From Lepisosteus oculatus (lineage: Eukaryota > Chordata > Actinopteri > Semionotiformes > Lepisosteidae), in contig NC_090703.1 of NCBI RefSeq assembly GCF_040954835.1, forward strand, positions 8,923,001-8,987,000: a stretch of 64,000 nt of DNA. Reading direction: 5' to 3'. The position numbers and the translations under genes were made by a program. The notes under the pieces are model-generated. The model was not told the DNA's origin. It made no database searches and saw only the letters and a list, made by a program, of their open reading frames with translations. Of this stretch, positions 1 through 12,425 are shown in pieces. Position 1 is the first letter of the stretch; every line of letters begins with the position of its first letter.

Positions 1-713
1 CATTTGACCTTGTACTGAAACATTAAGAGTTTAATAAATACGCAACTGACTACCTTTGTGATCCGGCCCCATGGAAATAATTCCATTTAGGCCTCATTCA
101 GGCCTCATCAGAAGCTTTATCAGGTACACCTCTCCACATGTCTGGAGCAGTCCTTCAGTAAAATGGCAGATTGAGTAAAGATAAAGATTCTTTTCGATCA
201 ATTAATGGTATTCACTCGAAGCCAAGCAGCCGGCCTGAAAACCCCGCATTGACAGTTGTCTGTTGACACAGATGTGCAACTTCCAGTTACATATTTAACA
301 TTTCATTTAATCCGCAGGACTAGACTTCTGTCTTAAGTGCTTGTTTTTAACATAGCGCGTGTCCTTGGAAGAAATTTCTCCACACTGTCGCGGATATTTT
401 CCAAACCATTAAATATCTGTATGTTAAAAAAAAATAATACAACCCCCCTCCACGACAGCCTGGATTGTAGTTCCATTAATCCAGGCCCTCAGAAGTTGAA
501 AAGTGTAGTTAGGGTGTTATTAGTATATGCAAGCTTTGATTTGTTTTTGTCAATGTCGTTTAAAAGGAGAGGAAAGGGACAAACAAGCTTTTGCACATTT
601 AAAATGTCAGAATAGAAAACTGAATCGTAATTTTCTGAACTTTTCATGTTGAATTTTTAACATACTTTTTTTTAATTATGAAACACGGGAATGCATTCTT
701 ACAGTAGTTAATA
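1..713. other. Non-coding, AT-rich flank
   Basis: No exon, RNA gene or recognisable repeat is seen. Around 90-110 the word GGCCTCATTCA/GGCCTCATCAG occurs twice in direct succession, a small imperfect tandem duplication. The longest open frame (337-615) shows no family motif and is read as chance. Confidence 0.5.
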
Positions 714-835
714 TCCATCCAGGTGGATGCTGCACACTGGTGGTGGTGGAGGGGAGTCCCCATTACTTGTAAAGTGCTTTGAGCGGAGTGTCCAGAAAAG
801 CGCTATATAAGTGTAAGCAATTATTATTATTAGAA
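714..835 (+). mobile_element. L2/V-SINE-like retroposon 3' tail
   Basis: The segment has the typical fish tail order: GTGGATGCTGCACA, a G-rich GGTGGTGGTGGAGGGGAG stretch, AAGTGCTTTGAGCGGAGTG, then AGCGCTATATAAGTGTAAGC, ending in an ATT-rich microsatellite. Such tails end LINE2-type elements and the SINEs mobilised by them. Only the 3' end is present, as expected for 5'-truncated copies. The family name is from memory of the motif order; strand follows the tail. Confidence 0.65.
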
Positions 836-1452
836 TTATTATTAATACTACAAAGTAATGCATCCAGTGTAAATTCAGCTCTGACGGCTATTGAAAACAC
901 CGAAGCACTGAATTAACAATCCCTGATTTGCTGTGTAGTAATTTAACAATTTGGTCTCGTTTTGCAATAGGCAGTGTTGACATTTTTGTGTTCAGTCTCT
1001 GGAATAAAAGACTTTTGTAGTTTAATCTGAAAGGCTTCAGGCTGCTCCGCTGGAGAAAACTCTGTTCTAATTTACAAGAAGCACTGCATGGCTCCTGCGA
1101 GGAAACAAGAGAATGAATGAAGACAAACGGGATACTGTATACAGTATATTTATCCGCACTGCTTCAGAGTCAGAAAGAAACACGGGATGGGCTTTGTGCA
1201 ATGAGAATGATATTAACAAACGACAATATTAACGATATTGTTAGAAAAGGTGTATGATAATGCGTGTAATTCTTGGTAGCAGGCAGGTGGGGAGGTCAGT
1301 GCTGCTGCCCCAGAGCTCCTGCGCTACGTTTCCAGGCGCTTCTGCTTCCTCCCGGTCTTTACATTGTACCTCTGTTTGCGCTGAGACAGACTGGTGTCCT
1401 GTCCAACCTTCCAGATTCTTCCCTACATTTTCCAGAAGGGCTTCAGGTTACC
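836..1452. other. Non-coding spacer
   Basis: Unique-looking AT-rich sequence without a recognisable gene. It contains the nested words ATACTGTATACAGTATAT near 1133-1150, an example of the TACTGTA/TACAGTA enrichment seen through the whole window. Confidence 0.45.
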
Positions 1453-1461
1453 TAATAATAA

Positions 1462-1511
<50 letters not shown>

Positions 1512-1521
1512 ATACTACTAC

Positions 1522-1553
<32 letters not shown>
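1453..1553. repeat. (CTA)n/(TAA)n microsatellite
   Basis: About 100 bp of trinucleotide repeats: TAA units, then roughly 15 CTA/ACT units, then again about a dozen TAA units. Depending on frame it translates as runs of Leu, Thr/Asn or Ile, which explains low-complexity open frames here. Likely length-polymorphic. Confidence 0.97.
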
Positions 1554-3469
1554 GTTTTCTGATAATAGATGGTTGCATCAGTTTTTTAGATTAAAATATC
1601 TATTTTATATTAACACATACAGTATTTATACTGTTTTACATATAACACCTGGTTTATATTGTTGACAAACCTTTTTTAAAATGTGTCCATTCCCTGAGTT
1701 CCCTGACCATTCTCCTTTTTATACTCTACTCCTTTCCTAGACCACAGTCTCCAGACCTTCCACACTGAGTGACCTGTTTTAAAAATCTATACCACCCACT
1801 TGCCCTCTGCAACTCGTCCATCTTTCCCAGGCTTTAAAACATTTATGAGATTCTGAACCATGATTAAAGATTCTGCAATAAAAATATTTATTTTGATTTT
1901 CATCTTTTTTTTTTAATCTCTTGGTGCAGCACAGACTCTCATAGGGAAAAACATAATTTCACGATGGGGAAGGGAGGGGTGGGGTGTGGAGGGGGTCAGT
2001 GGACTGGACTGTATCCAACAATGTGGATTATTTTAAAAAGATCTGCTTTATTAAAAACATAATTTAATTATCGCGGGTCTGCTATACTATTGTGCAAAGG
2101 CAGTATTTTACCGAGATTATAACTGAGTGTTATGTTCTGTGCGTAGAAAACCTTCTGTGTTATCAAAAAAAATTTCACCGTATAAATTTAATCATGTTAT
2201 AAAATTACAGTCTACCTGCTCAACCACATTGAATTCACTCAAGGACAGGTAAGCGCGCTTTTCTCTTGCTCCTAGCCTGATTCACAGTACAGAGTCCGGA
2301 ACAGGCTTTTACGCGATAGGTTTTAATATTCTAATGAGAAGAGCACCATCTAAAGACCACCTGTTGAACTGCAATTAATATAAAACGGCGACAAACCTCG
2401 ACAATTCCATTTCATTTTGTTTCTCTAATCCGAGTTCTCGAGTTTTCAAAATGACAGGGCAAGAGCAAAAATAAACGCATCATCTTATTAAGGGAAGAGA
2501 TTTTTGTACATTCCGCAGTTTATATGATTTAATTCCGATTTAATGATTTAGTTGCTCGTATTTTTAAACAGATGCTCTTTGTACTGTTGAGACCTAACCG
2601 AGTAGACAAAGATTGAAGAATACGTGACTAATACAATTTTATTTCTTTATTTTTCTTTCAAAAACATTTGCTAACTGGAATACAGTACATATGTTGTGTG
2701 TTGGACCTGCAGGTTTGGCCTTTTTAAGAAAAGGAGAATCAGCACTTTTTGCTTTGATGATATGTGGTTACATTACTGGCTTCAAGGCTGGTTTGAAGTT
2801 AAAATGCTCCAGTAACATTTCCTTTTATTTATATCTGTAGACCTTGGTTGAAATAAATGAGTTGAGACAGGCGTGGGGAACTGATGTTACGAACAATTTC
2901 TTCCTGCCATCGTAGCTCCTGTGTGTGAGACTTGAACTCTTTCATTGCCAGAAGTAAACCTACAAAGCAAAAAGATTATCGCACGTGACTTGTTGTCAAA
3001 ATCTACTAGAAATTCTACTGGGAAAAAATCATTAGTCATTAGCTCAAACCTTACTTTGTGCCTCGGAGAAACATTTGACAGAATAAACAAATGATCTACA
3101 GTATGCTAAAGTTAGTGGCAGGGCCTAAAAGCCACTCTGGTAGGGTAAGCAAAGCATGTGGAGTGTGGGTGTGCCACTCTAAAAGGGCCATATTATCTGA
3201 CCTGTATTAAATTCATCATCTTTTTAATATTGCATCATAGTTTAATTTTATGGCTTTTCTATTGTAGTCAGAGCCCTATACTGTATCTGAAGCTTGCAAT
3301 TTGTTTTTAATCAAACTTCAGACAAAAATAAGTATTTTACCCTCTGTTCTTTTTTGTTTTATGTCACATACCACCTATCCCACAGAAACGATGGAGTCCT
3401 TACCTATTTGTTTAGTCACCAGAACAACCCAAATAAGACACATACTGTGAGAACAGTTATAAAAGAGAT
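1554..3469. other. Non-coding spacer with a G-rich island
   Basis: No supported exon. A G-run cluster lies at 1965-1995. The part at 2240-2480 has more CpG than its surroundings but no recognised motif. The rest is AT-rich single-copy-looking sequence. Confidence 0.45.
1965..1995 (+). other. Potential G-quadruplex motif
   Basis: Four or more runs of at least three G separated by 1-3 bases (GGGG AA GGG A GGGG T GGGG), followed by a fifth G-run. This meets the usual G3+N1-7 definition on the + strand. No adjacent promoter or gene was recognised. Confidence 0.6.
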
Positions 3470-3722
3470 CGGGCCATAAAGCCCACCTACTGTAGCTTGC
3501 TCGGTGATTAGTAACTAAATGATCCAAGGATTTCATCCTGCTTTTTCTTGAAACAAATCAGCTTCAGCAACAGGGGTGAGTATCTTGTTCCATACCCCCA
3601 CAACCCTTTGAGTAAAGAAGTGCCTCCTCTTCACAGCTTAAATGAACGTCCACAGAGCTTCTCTTGCGTCCTGAAGACATCTGCTGGACTGACTTTGTCC
3701 ATGACTTGGAGAACATGTTTTG
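3470..3722 (-). mobile_element. LINE 3' fragment, copy 1 (CR1-like family)
   Basis: Read on the minus strand this is a degenerate 3' end of the LINE family also found at 3996-4165 and 5935-6385. Shared landmarks in plus orientation are GGCCATAAAGCCCA, a TGATTAGTAACTAA block, TTCTTGAAA, CCCACAACCCTTTGAG, AAGAAGTGCCTCCT and GACTTTGTCCATG. The protein-coding part is broken by substitutions and indels, so the copy is an inactive, 5'-truncated fossil. Confidence 0.65.
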
Positions 3723-3727
3723 AGTAT

Positions 3728-3968
3728 TCAAATCAAATCAAATCAAAGTTTATTTATCAAATGCACAACAATACGGCGTGCAGCAGTAGTTGCTGGCAAT
3801 GAAATGTCTTTTTCTGCGAGCTCACAAAAATAACAAGAATCACAAAAATTCACAAAAACACAAAAATCACAAAGCAGTACGAAAAACAACAAAAAATAAA
3901 GAAATAGACAAGGACGAATGGGAGCTCGCAGGACGGCAGCCTTCCCTGTCTGCGCCATCTTCTTAGTT
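3728..3968 (-). mobile_element. Unclassified retroposon fragment with (AAATC)n tail
   Basis: Starts with a pentanucleotide run (CAAATCAAATCAAATCAAA), followed by TTTATTTATCAAATGCACAA, then GTAGTTGCTGGCAATGAAATG, and an A-rich zone with repeated CACAAAAAT units. The pentanucleotide run would be the 3' tail if the element is on the minus strand. It lies between two copies of another LINE family. I recognise the motif order as a dispersed fish repeat but cannot name the family. Confidence 0.5.
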
Positions 3969-3995
3969 GACCTTTGAGGATTTAACAGATACTGT

Positions 3996-4165
3996 AGAAG
4001 GCCTGTTGGCCCATCTAGCACATTTGATAGTTACAGAAGGAGCTAATCGACGCAAGGGTCTCACCTCGCCATTTCTTGAAAAAAGCTTCAACAACATGGC
4101 TGGTGGTATTTCCCATACTCCCACAACTCTTCAGTACTCCCATAACCCACAACTTCACTAAAACA
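3996..4165 (-). mobile_element. LINE 3' fragment, copy 2 (CR1-like family)
   Basis: Contains GGCCTGTTGGCCCATCTAGC, TTTCTTGAAAAAAGCTTCAA, CAACATGGCTGG and CCATACTCCCACAACTCTT. These are reverse complements of the coding 3' end at 5935-6385. Same family and orientation as 3470-3722, from which it is separated by a different repeat; it may be a second insertion or a duplicated piece. Confidence 0.65.
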
Positions 4166-5934
4166 AGCAGTGCAGCAAAGTGTCCTGTAGAAGAATGATA
4201 ATAGGGCTGAATGACAGTACAAGAGTTCAGGTTTGTTCACCAGACTGAGCTTCAGATTTGGTACAGCTTTGTTCTGCCATGCTCAAGTAACTCATCAGAC
4301 GTCTGTATAAAAAATGAAATGAACATCCTCTGCTAAAGCAGATCTTCAAGTATTAGCAGATTTCAGACTGGTATCTGATAGCTCAGTGGCGCTGTTCATT
4401 GTGTGACAGCTGCTGGCCTTAAACATCCTCACTCGGTGAACGGCCTGAGCCCGCGAAGAGTTAAAACCGCCCAGCCACCGTTTTCTCCGCCTCATTTATC
4501 AAACTGTGCCTTTGGTTTAACTTTGCAAATTTTTTTTAATCCTGCAATTAAAACTCACTAAAACTTACGCGTATATATATAAAAGTCGACAGCTGTCGTT
4601 AGTTACAAATCACAGAAGGTACTGTACATCAGCTGTTAGGAATCCATGACATCACCTCTCACTGTATGCCTATTGTAGTAACTGTTCGAGGTCTACCATT
4701 GGTCTTAATGAGAAATTGCGCCAGGTGTTCCTTTCTGGTGCACACTAAAGACAAAGCTGTTGAAAATCATTTTATGTACTTAGTGTTTTGAGTTTTTTTC
4801 CCCTCTATGCTTGTTTATTTTGTATTGTCTAGGAGCTCTCCAGAGCCAAATGCTTCAAGTTCACAGCCTGTAACTGTAACACCTTTGTATATGTTTATTC
4901 ACTAACAGAGACATCGTTTTTACTTTATTTTTTGGGAAAGTACTTAAGAGGATGACAGACCCACAGAGGAGAGAGGACAAGAGAGATTTACAGCCCTGAA
5001 GCTGCCACTTTTGGCAGGAGTTTATTAATAGATTTATATTTTGTTCCCAGACTTGGCTCGCGCCGCGGTCTGAACTGATAGAAAGGAGAAGATGCACTGG
5101 CCCGCTGGGACATGGAGCCAGACTACGCTGAAATGCCCCAACAAATTATTTCGCCATGACAGCTGTTGAAGTCCCATGCGAAAAGAGCTGAGCCAAGTTC
5201 CTACTGTACAGAAACACACAACAAACAGCTGCAGAGAGACTGCAGAGCCACCAGGCTGAGAAACAGCCACAGCAAGCAGGATGAGGGGCCCCTTCGTCAT
5301 GCTGGAACGCTGTTCGTGTTCTGCTAAAGGCCTTACAAATGCCAGTAGCAGCCCTTTCCTCTTTCCCAACCGTTCTTCCAACTTTTAGTCATTCTTACGA
5401 CGCTTCCTGCCTTTCCTTCAACGTTTCTCAAAGTTACATGCCCGAGGTAAAAAGGACTCGAATGTGAACCACTCTTCATTTTTCACTTGCTTGTGGCAGA
5501 TAAATGAACTACTCACCTTTCCCACAAAGCACCACTTCCTTCGTCAAGCAGCACGTGTGGCTGTCTGCCGCCCAGCTTGGTGGTACTAGCAGTGAGTGGC
5601 AAACCAATTGGACTTAGGTGGAGTGGGACGAACATTTTGGCAGCTTGGCGCAACACTAATAAAATTCCCCAACCACTTTAGGGAGGAGGTTGATGTACAA
5701 CCCAGACAAATTCTAAAATTAAGCTTTGCAACCAGAGTAAACGATGTAAAAACAACCACATCGCTGGATCGGTATTGAGTAAGTGGTATCTGTTGGAGTT
5801 TCTGCACCATCTCAGAGTGCAATATATTAGAACGTACAGTTAAAAGTGAAGAATTTCTATCAACTGATGTTTTTAAAAAAAAATGTACAATGTATACATC
5901 ATATACAAGTTTGGTCAGCGTGATACAAATAATA
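4166..5934. other. Non-coding spacer
   Basis: No supported gene. 4380-4620 has somewhat higher CpG content. The sequence from about 5590 to 5934 lies directly upstream of the LINE copy at 5935 and may be a more decayed part of it, but I cannot align it with confidence. Confidence 0.4.
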
Positions 5935-6385
5935 GGGCTACTCTGCAGCCAGTCCAGAGAGAAACAACCAGATATATTCTGGGGCTTAAAGGATTTCCTT
6001 ACTCTGACAGGCTCAAAGAAGACAAGAAGTCTTGAACAGAGATGATTACACAAAGACCTGATTCAAGTAATGATGATCCTCAAAGTCATTGACAAGTCAA
6101 CCCAACGAACATCTTCAGAACCAACACCAACAAGAAGACACAAGTTAAAACTACAGAGAAGTGCATATAAAACTAAGAACATGGGGCAGTTTTTTACATT
6201 AAGGGTTGTGAGAGTTGGGACCAAGCTCCTCGTCCTCATCGTGGAAACCGATACCTGGGCTTCTATCAAGAAACAGCTGGATAAGATCCTCACATCAATT
6301 ACCTGCTATCCACCAAACACGCTAGGTGGAACCAATGGCCTGCTCCTGTTTGCAAACCTTACTTATCTTCTTAAAGAATGATACA
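5935..6385 (+). mobile_element. LINE 3' end with decayed C-terminal coding region
   Basis: Plus-strand remains of the end of a non-LTR retrotransposon polyprotein and its 3' UTR. Landmarks in order: GCCAGTCCAGAGAGAAACAA, CTTAAAGGATTTCCTTACTC, a block encoding the degenerate series ILKVIDKSTQ, HKLKLQRSAYKTKNMGQFFT, RVVRVGTK and TWASIKKQLDKIL, then CAATGGCCTGCTCCTGTTTG near the end. The reading frame shifts and contains stops, so it is not functional. The family looks CR1-like by its 3' end; that assignment is from memory. Two reverse-strand pieces of the same family lie 2 kb to the left. Confidence 0.75.
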
Positions 6386-9300
6386 TAAAAAAGTACTGCA
6401 TGAACTTAGCTCACTTAATAGCATGTTCTATTCTGTGAGAGGTGCACTCTGTTCTCAACCTGAAGGTCATCCTTTGAGAGGTAAACAAAATTCAATCTCA
6501 ACTTTAACCTTAAAAGATCCAGCGGGTAAGATTATTTTATTCATGGAGAGAAAGTGCAACCTTGCACTTACCAGATATGTGTTAATTAGCAAATTCCATA
6601 AACCTGCTGTCTGCACAACCAGAACAGGAGGAGAGTCAGGGTGACCGCCGTCCCAGAGGGGCAGCAGAATCCAATCACACTCCTTTGCATTTCATTTCAA
6701 TAGCAGGGACCTGCTTGGGAAGGAAACACTCAGGCATGCTCTGCATTTACAGGAGTCAGACAAAACACATCAGAAGCAATGGACTGCACTGATAAGCACA
6801 TACAACAGCCGTCTAAAACAGGCTACTGATCGTAGTTTTGCACAATTAGGTAATATCTGTGATGGTTTGAGAGTAGTATTTTTGACCACTCTAGGTCAAA
6901 ATTTTTCTTCATCCATGCAAAGGTCTTTTGATCTTACATGGCTGGCAAAACACCTTCATAAGGGTTACACAGTCATTTAGAACTGTTGTTTCAGGAGCTG
7001 GAATGGGTATGCAACCATTCAGGATAATAACATTTGTTATAACACAGTTGGGATTAAGGTCAAAATCTCAGTTAAGATTGTGGTCATGGTGAATCCTTGT
7101 ACAGCTCTCGAACATGAAAACATTCGCTAAACTTTAGAAAAATATTAGGAAGTATTAAATATTTTATTACAGCACGATTACACAGCCTCTAAGAAAGGCT
7201 TCAGGGTGGCTATGTACTGTAACAGTGCATTCATATAAAACAATGCATGTTTTAATGAGCTGGTATGACAATTGCATTACAATTGCAAAATGTTTGACTG
7301 AAATTACTTATGGCACAGTCTACTGATCCACTTAATCAGGAGAATCTTGGGCAGCAGAAGCAATGAATTGCTAAGATGCCCATATCTGTGTTTTGTCTTT
7401 GCTTGTATCACACCCTGAAGAGGTACTTACTTGAAAGGTATTCAACATGGATGCTGAACAGTTTCCCCCTCCGTGTGACACTGATTGCTGCCGATATTGA
7501 CCTTGAAAGGAAGGGGGAGTGTGGGGGTTGGAGTTGGTTGGTAGCATCTGGACTCCTGGCTTGACCTCCAACCCCCAGCCCCTCTGATCACACATAACTC
7601 TGATGTGAGCCTCCCTCCTCATAAACAAGCACACCGCTGTAGAAACCGAAAGGCAAGCGACACAAATCAAAGGCCATCAATAAACATGGCACCATAACCA
7701 CTCTGATCAATCGCTTTCATTTCACCCTGCATCTTCACACAATGCCATCGATCACAGGCAGCAGCATGAGTTAGAGGGGATTACACAGCACTATTGAATA
7801 TCTCGCAGTGAACGTGTGATCCAGAGCTGCCCCCACCACCACCCTCTCCCCTCCTGCGCCTGTGACCCCAATCCTTCAGGACAAGTTCACTGTCCCTTGT
7901 TTCTCCCTCATACATGCAGTCAATTAATGGTCAATAATTTGGATTTGTTAAACAGAGGCTGAAAACCAATCAATGCTGACAGACAGCATGGAGCTGTCTT
8001 TGTTTTATTAATGACGGCTTAAACAAGCATATGTGTCTTTCACTGGCCCCGTATTTCACCTTTCGTCCCTCTAAGGCTGAGGAGACCCTCTGACAGCCCT
8101 TCTTCTTGTTGAAATACTGTACGGCACAAAATCACTTTTAATTATGGGAGACATCTTGCTTTAACAGTAGAAAACCTCAAAGAGCAGCTGAAAAAGAAAA
8201 AAAAAGGAAACACATTCCCGGTTAATAGTGTTTATACAGTACACCTGACGCCACAGAACTCCACATCTTTCCAGGAAATCCTCATCTTTCCTCTGTGTTA
8301 ATAGGCTAATTTGAATAACAGCAAGATGTTTTGTTAATGAGTCACCGGTGTGGTGAACTACTCCAAGCTGAGAAGGAAAATATTTCTCTAGGAATAACTT
8401 GCTCCCAAAACAACAAAGACAGAATTCCAAGCAGCAGCAGTACTTCATCAAGATTTAAATTAAATAAGACTAAAGATGTGAACTACTGTTATCACAAAAT
8501 GAAACTCGTGTTTCCTTCTGGCAGCCAACATAACAATAGAAGTCCTACAGTTTCAGTCTTCACAAGCCCCTCTTTACTGATAGGACTAGCTCCCTCTGGT
8601 GGTAAAAACTGGATAAATCTGGTTCAGTCTTTGACGGGCTATAAGGACTTTTCAGACTGCGTGTTCCAGTTTGGATATCATTCCTTAATTATTTGAATAT
8701 CGAAGATAAATCTATATTATTTTGTTTGTGACAAGAAATAACAACACTTGCAACCATAATGTGAATGTAAAATCCAACTTCGGCTTCTCTAAACCAGTTT
8801 TGAAGCAAGATTAACGAGCTCATTAACTCAGCTGAGATGGTACAGTGCTTACAGTTCGGCTTTGAAGTATTCATTGGAATATTCACATGTCCCATTATGA
8901 GAATAACCAATAGCCTGTACTCCTTAGAGTCTAGCTTCTTTCAAATTCCTTTTAAGCAGTTAGCGCTGCCTAAGAGCGTCACATAAAAGAAATCACATGA
9001 GAGCTCAAATAGCTCTCAAGTAAAAAAAAGCCACGCCAGGAAAAAAAAAAACAGTATTGCGTGCCAAAGAAATGATCAAATTCTCATTTTTGCATAATCT
9101 GTGTAAGTGAAAACCTTCAAAGGATCCACTTTGTCTTAACATCACAGAACAATAACCGGTGTTCTTGCAGCTGAAGATTCCTCTTCATATTAACAAGCAA
9201 ACAGAGGCCCCTTACAAGAAACTTGCCTCCTTTCTAATGACATGCCTTTTATGATGCGACAGTTGCTCTATACCTCCACAATTACTTTTCAATTAGTGCG

Positions 9301-9480
9301 ATGGAACATTTTCAACACCATAGCGCAATTATTTTATAGCTCCATGTCTTACTCCATTAATGGTGCTACCAACAGCACAGGAGCGATAAACCATCTGGGC
9401 AACATCCCAAAGAGATAGTGCATACTTAATGGAGTGAAAAAGTAAAAGCAATTAATGTCACATTAATATAATGATAATAA
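6386..9480. other. Gene-free region with homeodomain-word clusters
   Basis: No exon was recognised. 7915-8030 (CAATTAATGGTCAATAATTT and nearby ATTAATGACGG) and 9230-9480 (CAATTACTTTTCAATTAGTG, CCATTAATGG, GCAATTAATGTCACATTAAT) are dense in ATTA/TAAT core words and free of recognised repeats, as conserved enhancers often are. Conservation cannot be tested here. Confidence 0.4.
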
Positions 9481-12425
9481 TGCCTACCCTCTCAGCGCCA
9501 CATTGTGTAGCAGGCTCTGTTCTTCTACGGAGAACTCTGAGTGCTCCGTCACTGGTGTGTCTCACAATGGATTCTGCAATGTGACGTAGGAGAACTGCAG
9601 AAATGTGATGAATGTTAAGGTTCTGGTCTCTAACATTCATACTGGTCTGCAGATATGCAGGTAGAGGCATCATGGGGAAATCAAATACAGATGTAATATG
9701 TCCACTTTCAAGGGGGTGTTGTACACTGTACGTGAGCTAACAGGAAGAGTGCATTTCTGGCACAGCCATATGAGTTATCTAATATTTTAGGGAAAGCACC
9801 TGTCCTGAATCTTCATCGTCAACTCCTGTATCCACTTTCAAACTGCAGCTCAATTAGATTTTATCTTCTGATCAATTCATCACGGAATCTCATGCAAATT
9901 TAATCGGCCCTAATAAGGAAATCAGTTTAAAATAATGTAAGAAGAAAAAAAAAATGTTTTCCCCGTTGATCATCAGATTAATACATCGTATGCGATGCTT
10001 TATAAGGGACATTAACCTCTTCTGTTACCACCGATCTTTTTAAGAATGGAGGGTGCCTAGGAAGAAATGTCCCTTGCACTCTCTGGTGGGTATGTGAGGC
10101 AGTGCTGCTGTCAGAAGCTCTAAACCTTTCCCTAATGTGAACCATCCCTTTCTACAATCTCCTGACCCCACTCTGTTTCCACTGCCCTACACTGTTTGTG
10201 TTAATTCCTCTACATCTCCAGGGTGGCTTACATTAGAATATCTTAACCAGCAGGCAGCATTAGCATACAGTGATGGATGCTGCTGAATCACAACACAAGA
10301 TAATGTCCACATTTTGCATTTTAAACTAAGGAACGCATAGGTGTGCTATCCATTTTCTTGAGGAAATTAGGTCCTTATAGACTGTCATGTGACTTGGAGT
10401 GTGGAGCTCTTACAAATGGGTTTTCAATGGGTTTTTGTCAGACCTTGAGATCCATCTGAGGGACTAGACCCAAAATGAGCTCTGCTGTTCAGCTGAGGTC
10501 ATCAAGTTTTTTCTTCAGTTGGATTTGGTTGCTTCCTTCTATTTGTGCACTGCTCTGAATGAAGAAGGGAGCATGCTCTAGGTGTGCCATGTTGGAGCTG
10601 CCTTCCTTGCATCGTTTTCACCTGCTGTCTTTTCCTGTCCTCCCTGCTACCTAGGCAGCTGCGTGCAAATGGCGTGAAAGATGCCCTCCTCTACTCAGCC
10701 CTCTGATCCTGGCTGAGGATCTGCACTCTCCCCAGATTGCACTGAGCTGTGTTTTCTCAACTCCTGCCCCAGAAGACAAATCAGCGTGTCCTCTCATCAG
10801 GACACCTTCTGATGTGCCGATATGAGAAGTCAGAATTTAAACCATTTCAATCATTTCCAATTCAGCCTCTGGTTATTCTAAAATACCTGCTTATTGTGGT
10901 GTCAAAAGGTATGTACACTGCATAGAAAGTGGTAGCCACTATATGTACTGTATGCTGTGTATGATTGCTTTAAAAATCCCAAAGATATAGATTCTTTGTC
11001 TATATATCTTATATACTGTAGCTTTCCATCCTTTCTGTAGCTGTTCTTTACACCATCAGCAATTCAGGGGACTGTGACATTCCATTATTAATTTCAATAA
11101 CAGATCCATTGATTAATGTAAGTGAGAAAAACACACTGGATTAAGGAGAAGTGAAGGGAAAACGTGATGTATATCAAGCAGTAGCTGAAGACTCATATTC
11201 TCTCCCTGCCTTAAGAGCGCAATGCTCAGAGACGAGCTGCAATGCCTCTGCATGTGACCTTTAAGAGTCATGATTAAAAAAAACAGGAGGTGAGAGGTCA
11301 GAGTATTAATGCTCCTGCTTCACCACAGCACACAATTGCTTTCCGAGCTCATAAATTATAATATTCTAAACTGTTGTAATGGTGAATAAACCATTAGCAG
11401 GGTGTCAACACAGCGCATATATTAGATACAAATTCCCCTCGCTTACATTTGCAATTAAAAGGTCAGCAGAACTCCAGTCTCTGGAGCACAGGAAAGGGTC
11501 TCACAGCAATGCCAGTCCATCGTATTCCATGATTCATGGTCCATGATTTCTTTTTTTCTCTTTACACCCAGCTCCCCCAGCTCTCTCAAGCACGTTTCCA
11601 ATATTTTTAAAGTTCTTCACAACATCTTTTTTATTTAATATTTGTCGCGTTCTCCAGCAAGGCCTGTAACAGACAGTCTCCAAGTGCCAGCCTCTCCATC
11701 TGCCATTGTTGATCTTAAAGAAAACTCTAAAATGGTATGTTATTGCAATCAAACAACTTTCTGCATTTTTCAAAAACCATGTTGTTAAATAATCCCTCTA
11801 GGCCATTTTAAGGTCTAGGGTACAGACAGGCCTAATCCCTTAGCCCCAATATTGTCAACATAGCAAGTATAAATAATTCTAGTCCGATGTGAAATTAAAT
11901 TTCCATTATGTCCTTTCTCTATATCCTGATCTCCAAAGCTCCAGAAATGGGCACAGTTTTGGAAGTGCACAGTCAATGGTCAGTCAGCTGGGTCAATCAG
12001 AGCTTCCTCAGTCACTCACTGAACAACAAGAATGTGGCAGGAGGCTGTAAGACAGATGGGTCACATCTGTTCTACGCAGAGGAACATCCAGGAAAGACTT
12101 AGCATATGAATAGTTTATTATCAACCTATATGTAGAACCTCTGTAGAACAACTCTTCCCAACCTCTTAGAGCAGCAAAAAATGATACCGTGCAGATCTAC
12201 AACATAGATTTTCTGCATTACTGTACCTAAACTAGCAGCAAAAATGATCTGACTACTGTACATCCTCACCAAATAGTAACCAAGAGAATGCATCAGTGAA
12301 GGAATGGTTTGGCAATTCGCTGCCCAATTATTATTAATTGTAATTATTTATGTAACTGTAATTGTGCAACTGTATTGCTGAAAGCAAAATACAAACAATT
12401 AGCTATTAATAATGTTGTATTCAAC
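9481..12425. other. Gene-free region; candidate non-coding elements
   Basis: 9835-10020 holds an octamer-like ATGCAAATTTAATC and several ATTAAT words. 11280-11470 has TATTAATGCTCCTG, CATAAATTATAATATTC and GCAATTAAAAGG. 10050-10800 is less AT-rich and unremarkable. No gene or recognised repeat was seen. Confidence 0.4.

Noticed and set aside
1254..1562. Protein with a run of about 20 Leu and Ile
   Set aside because: Direct translation of the CTA/TAA microsatellite.
5586..6053. 155-codon minus-strand open frame
   Set aside because: It is the reverse strand of a decayed LINE whose plus strand carries the recognisable coding remains.
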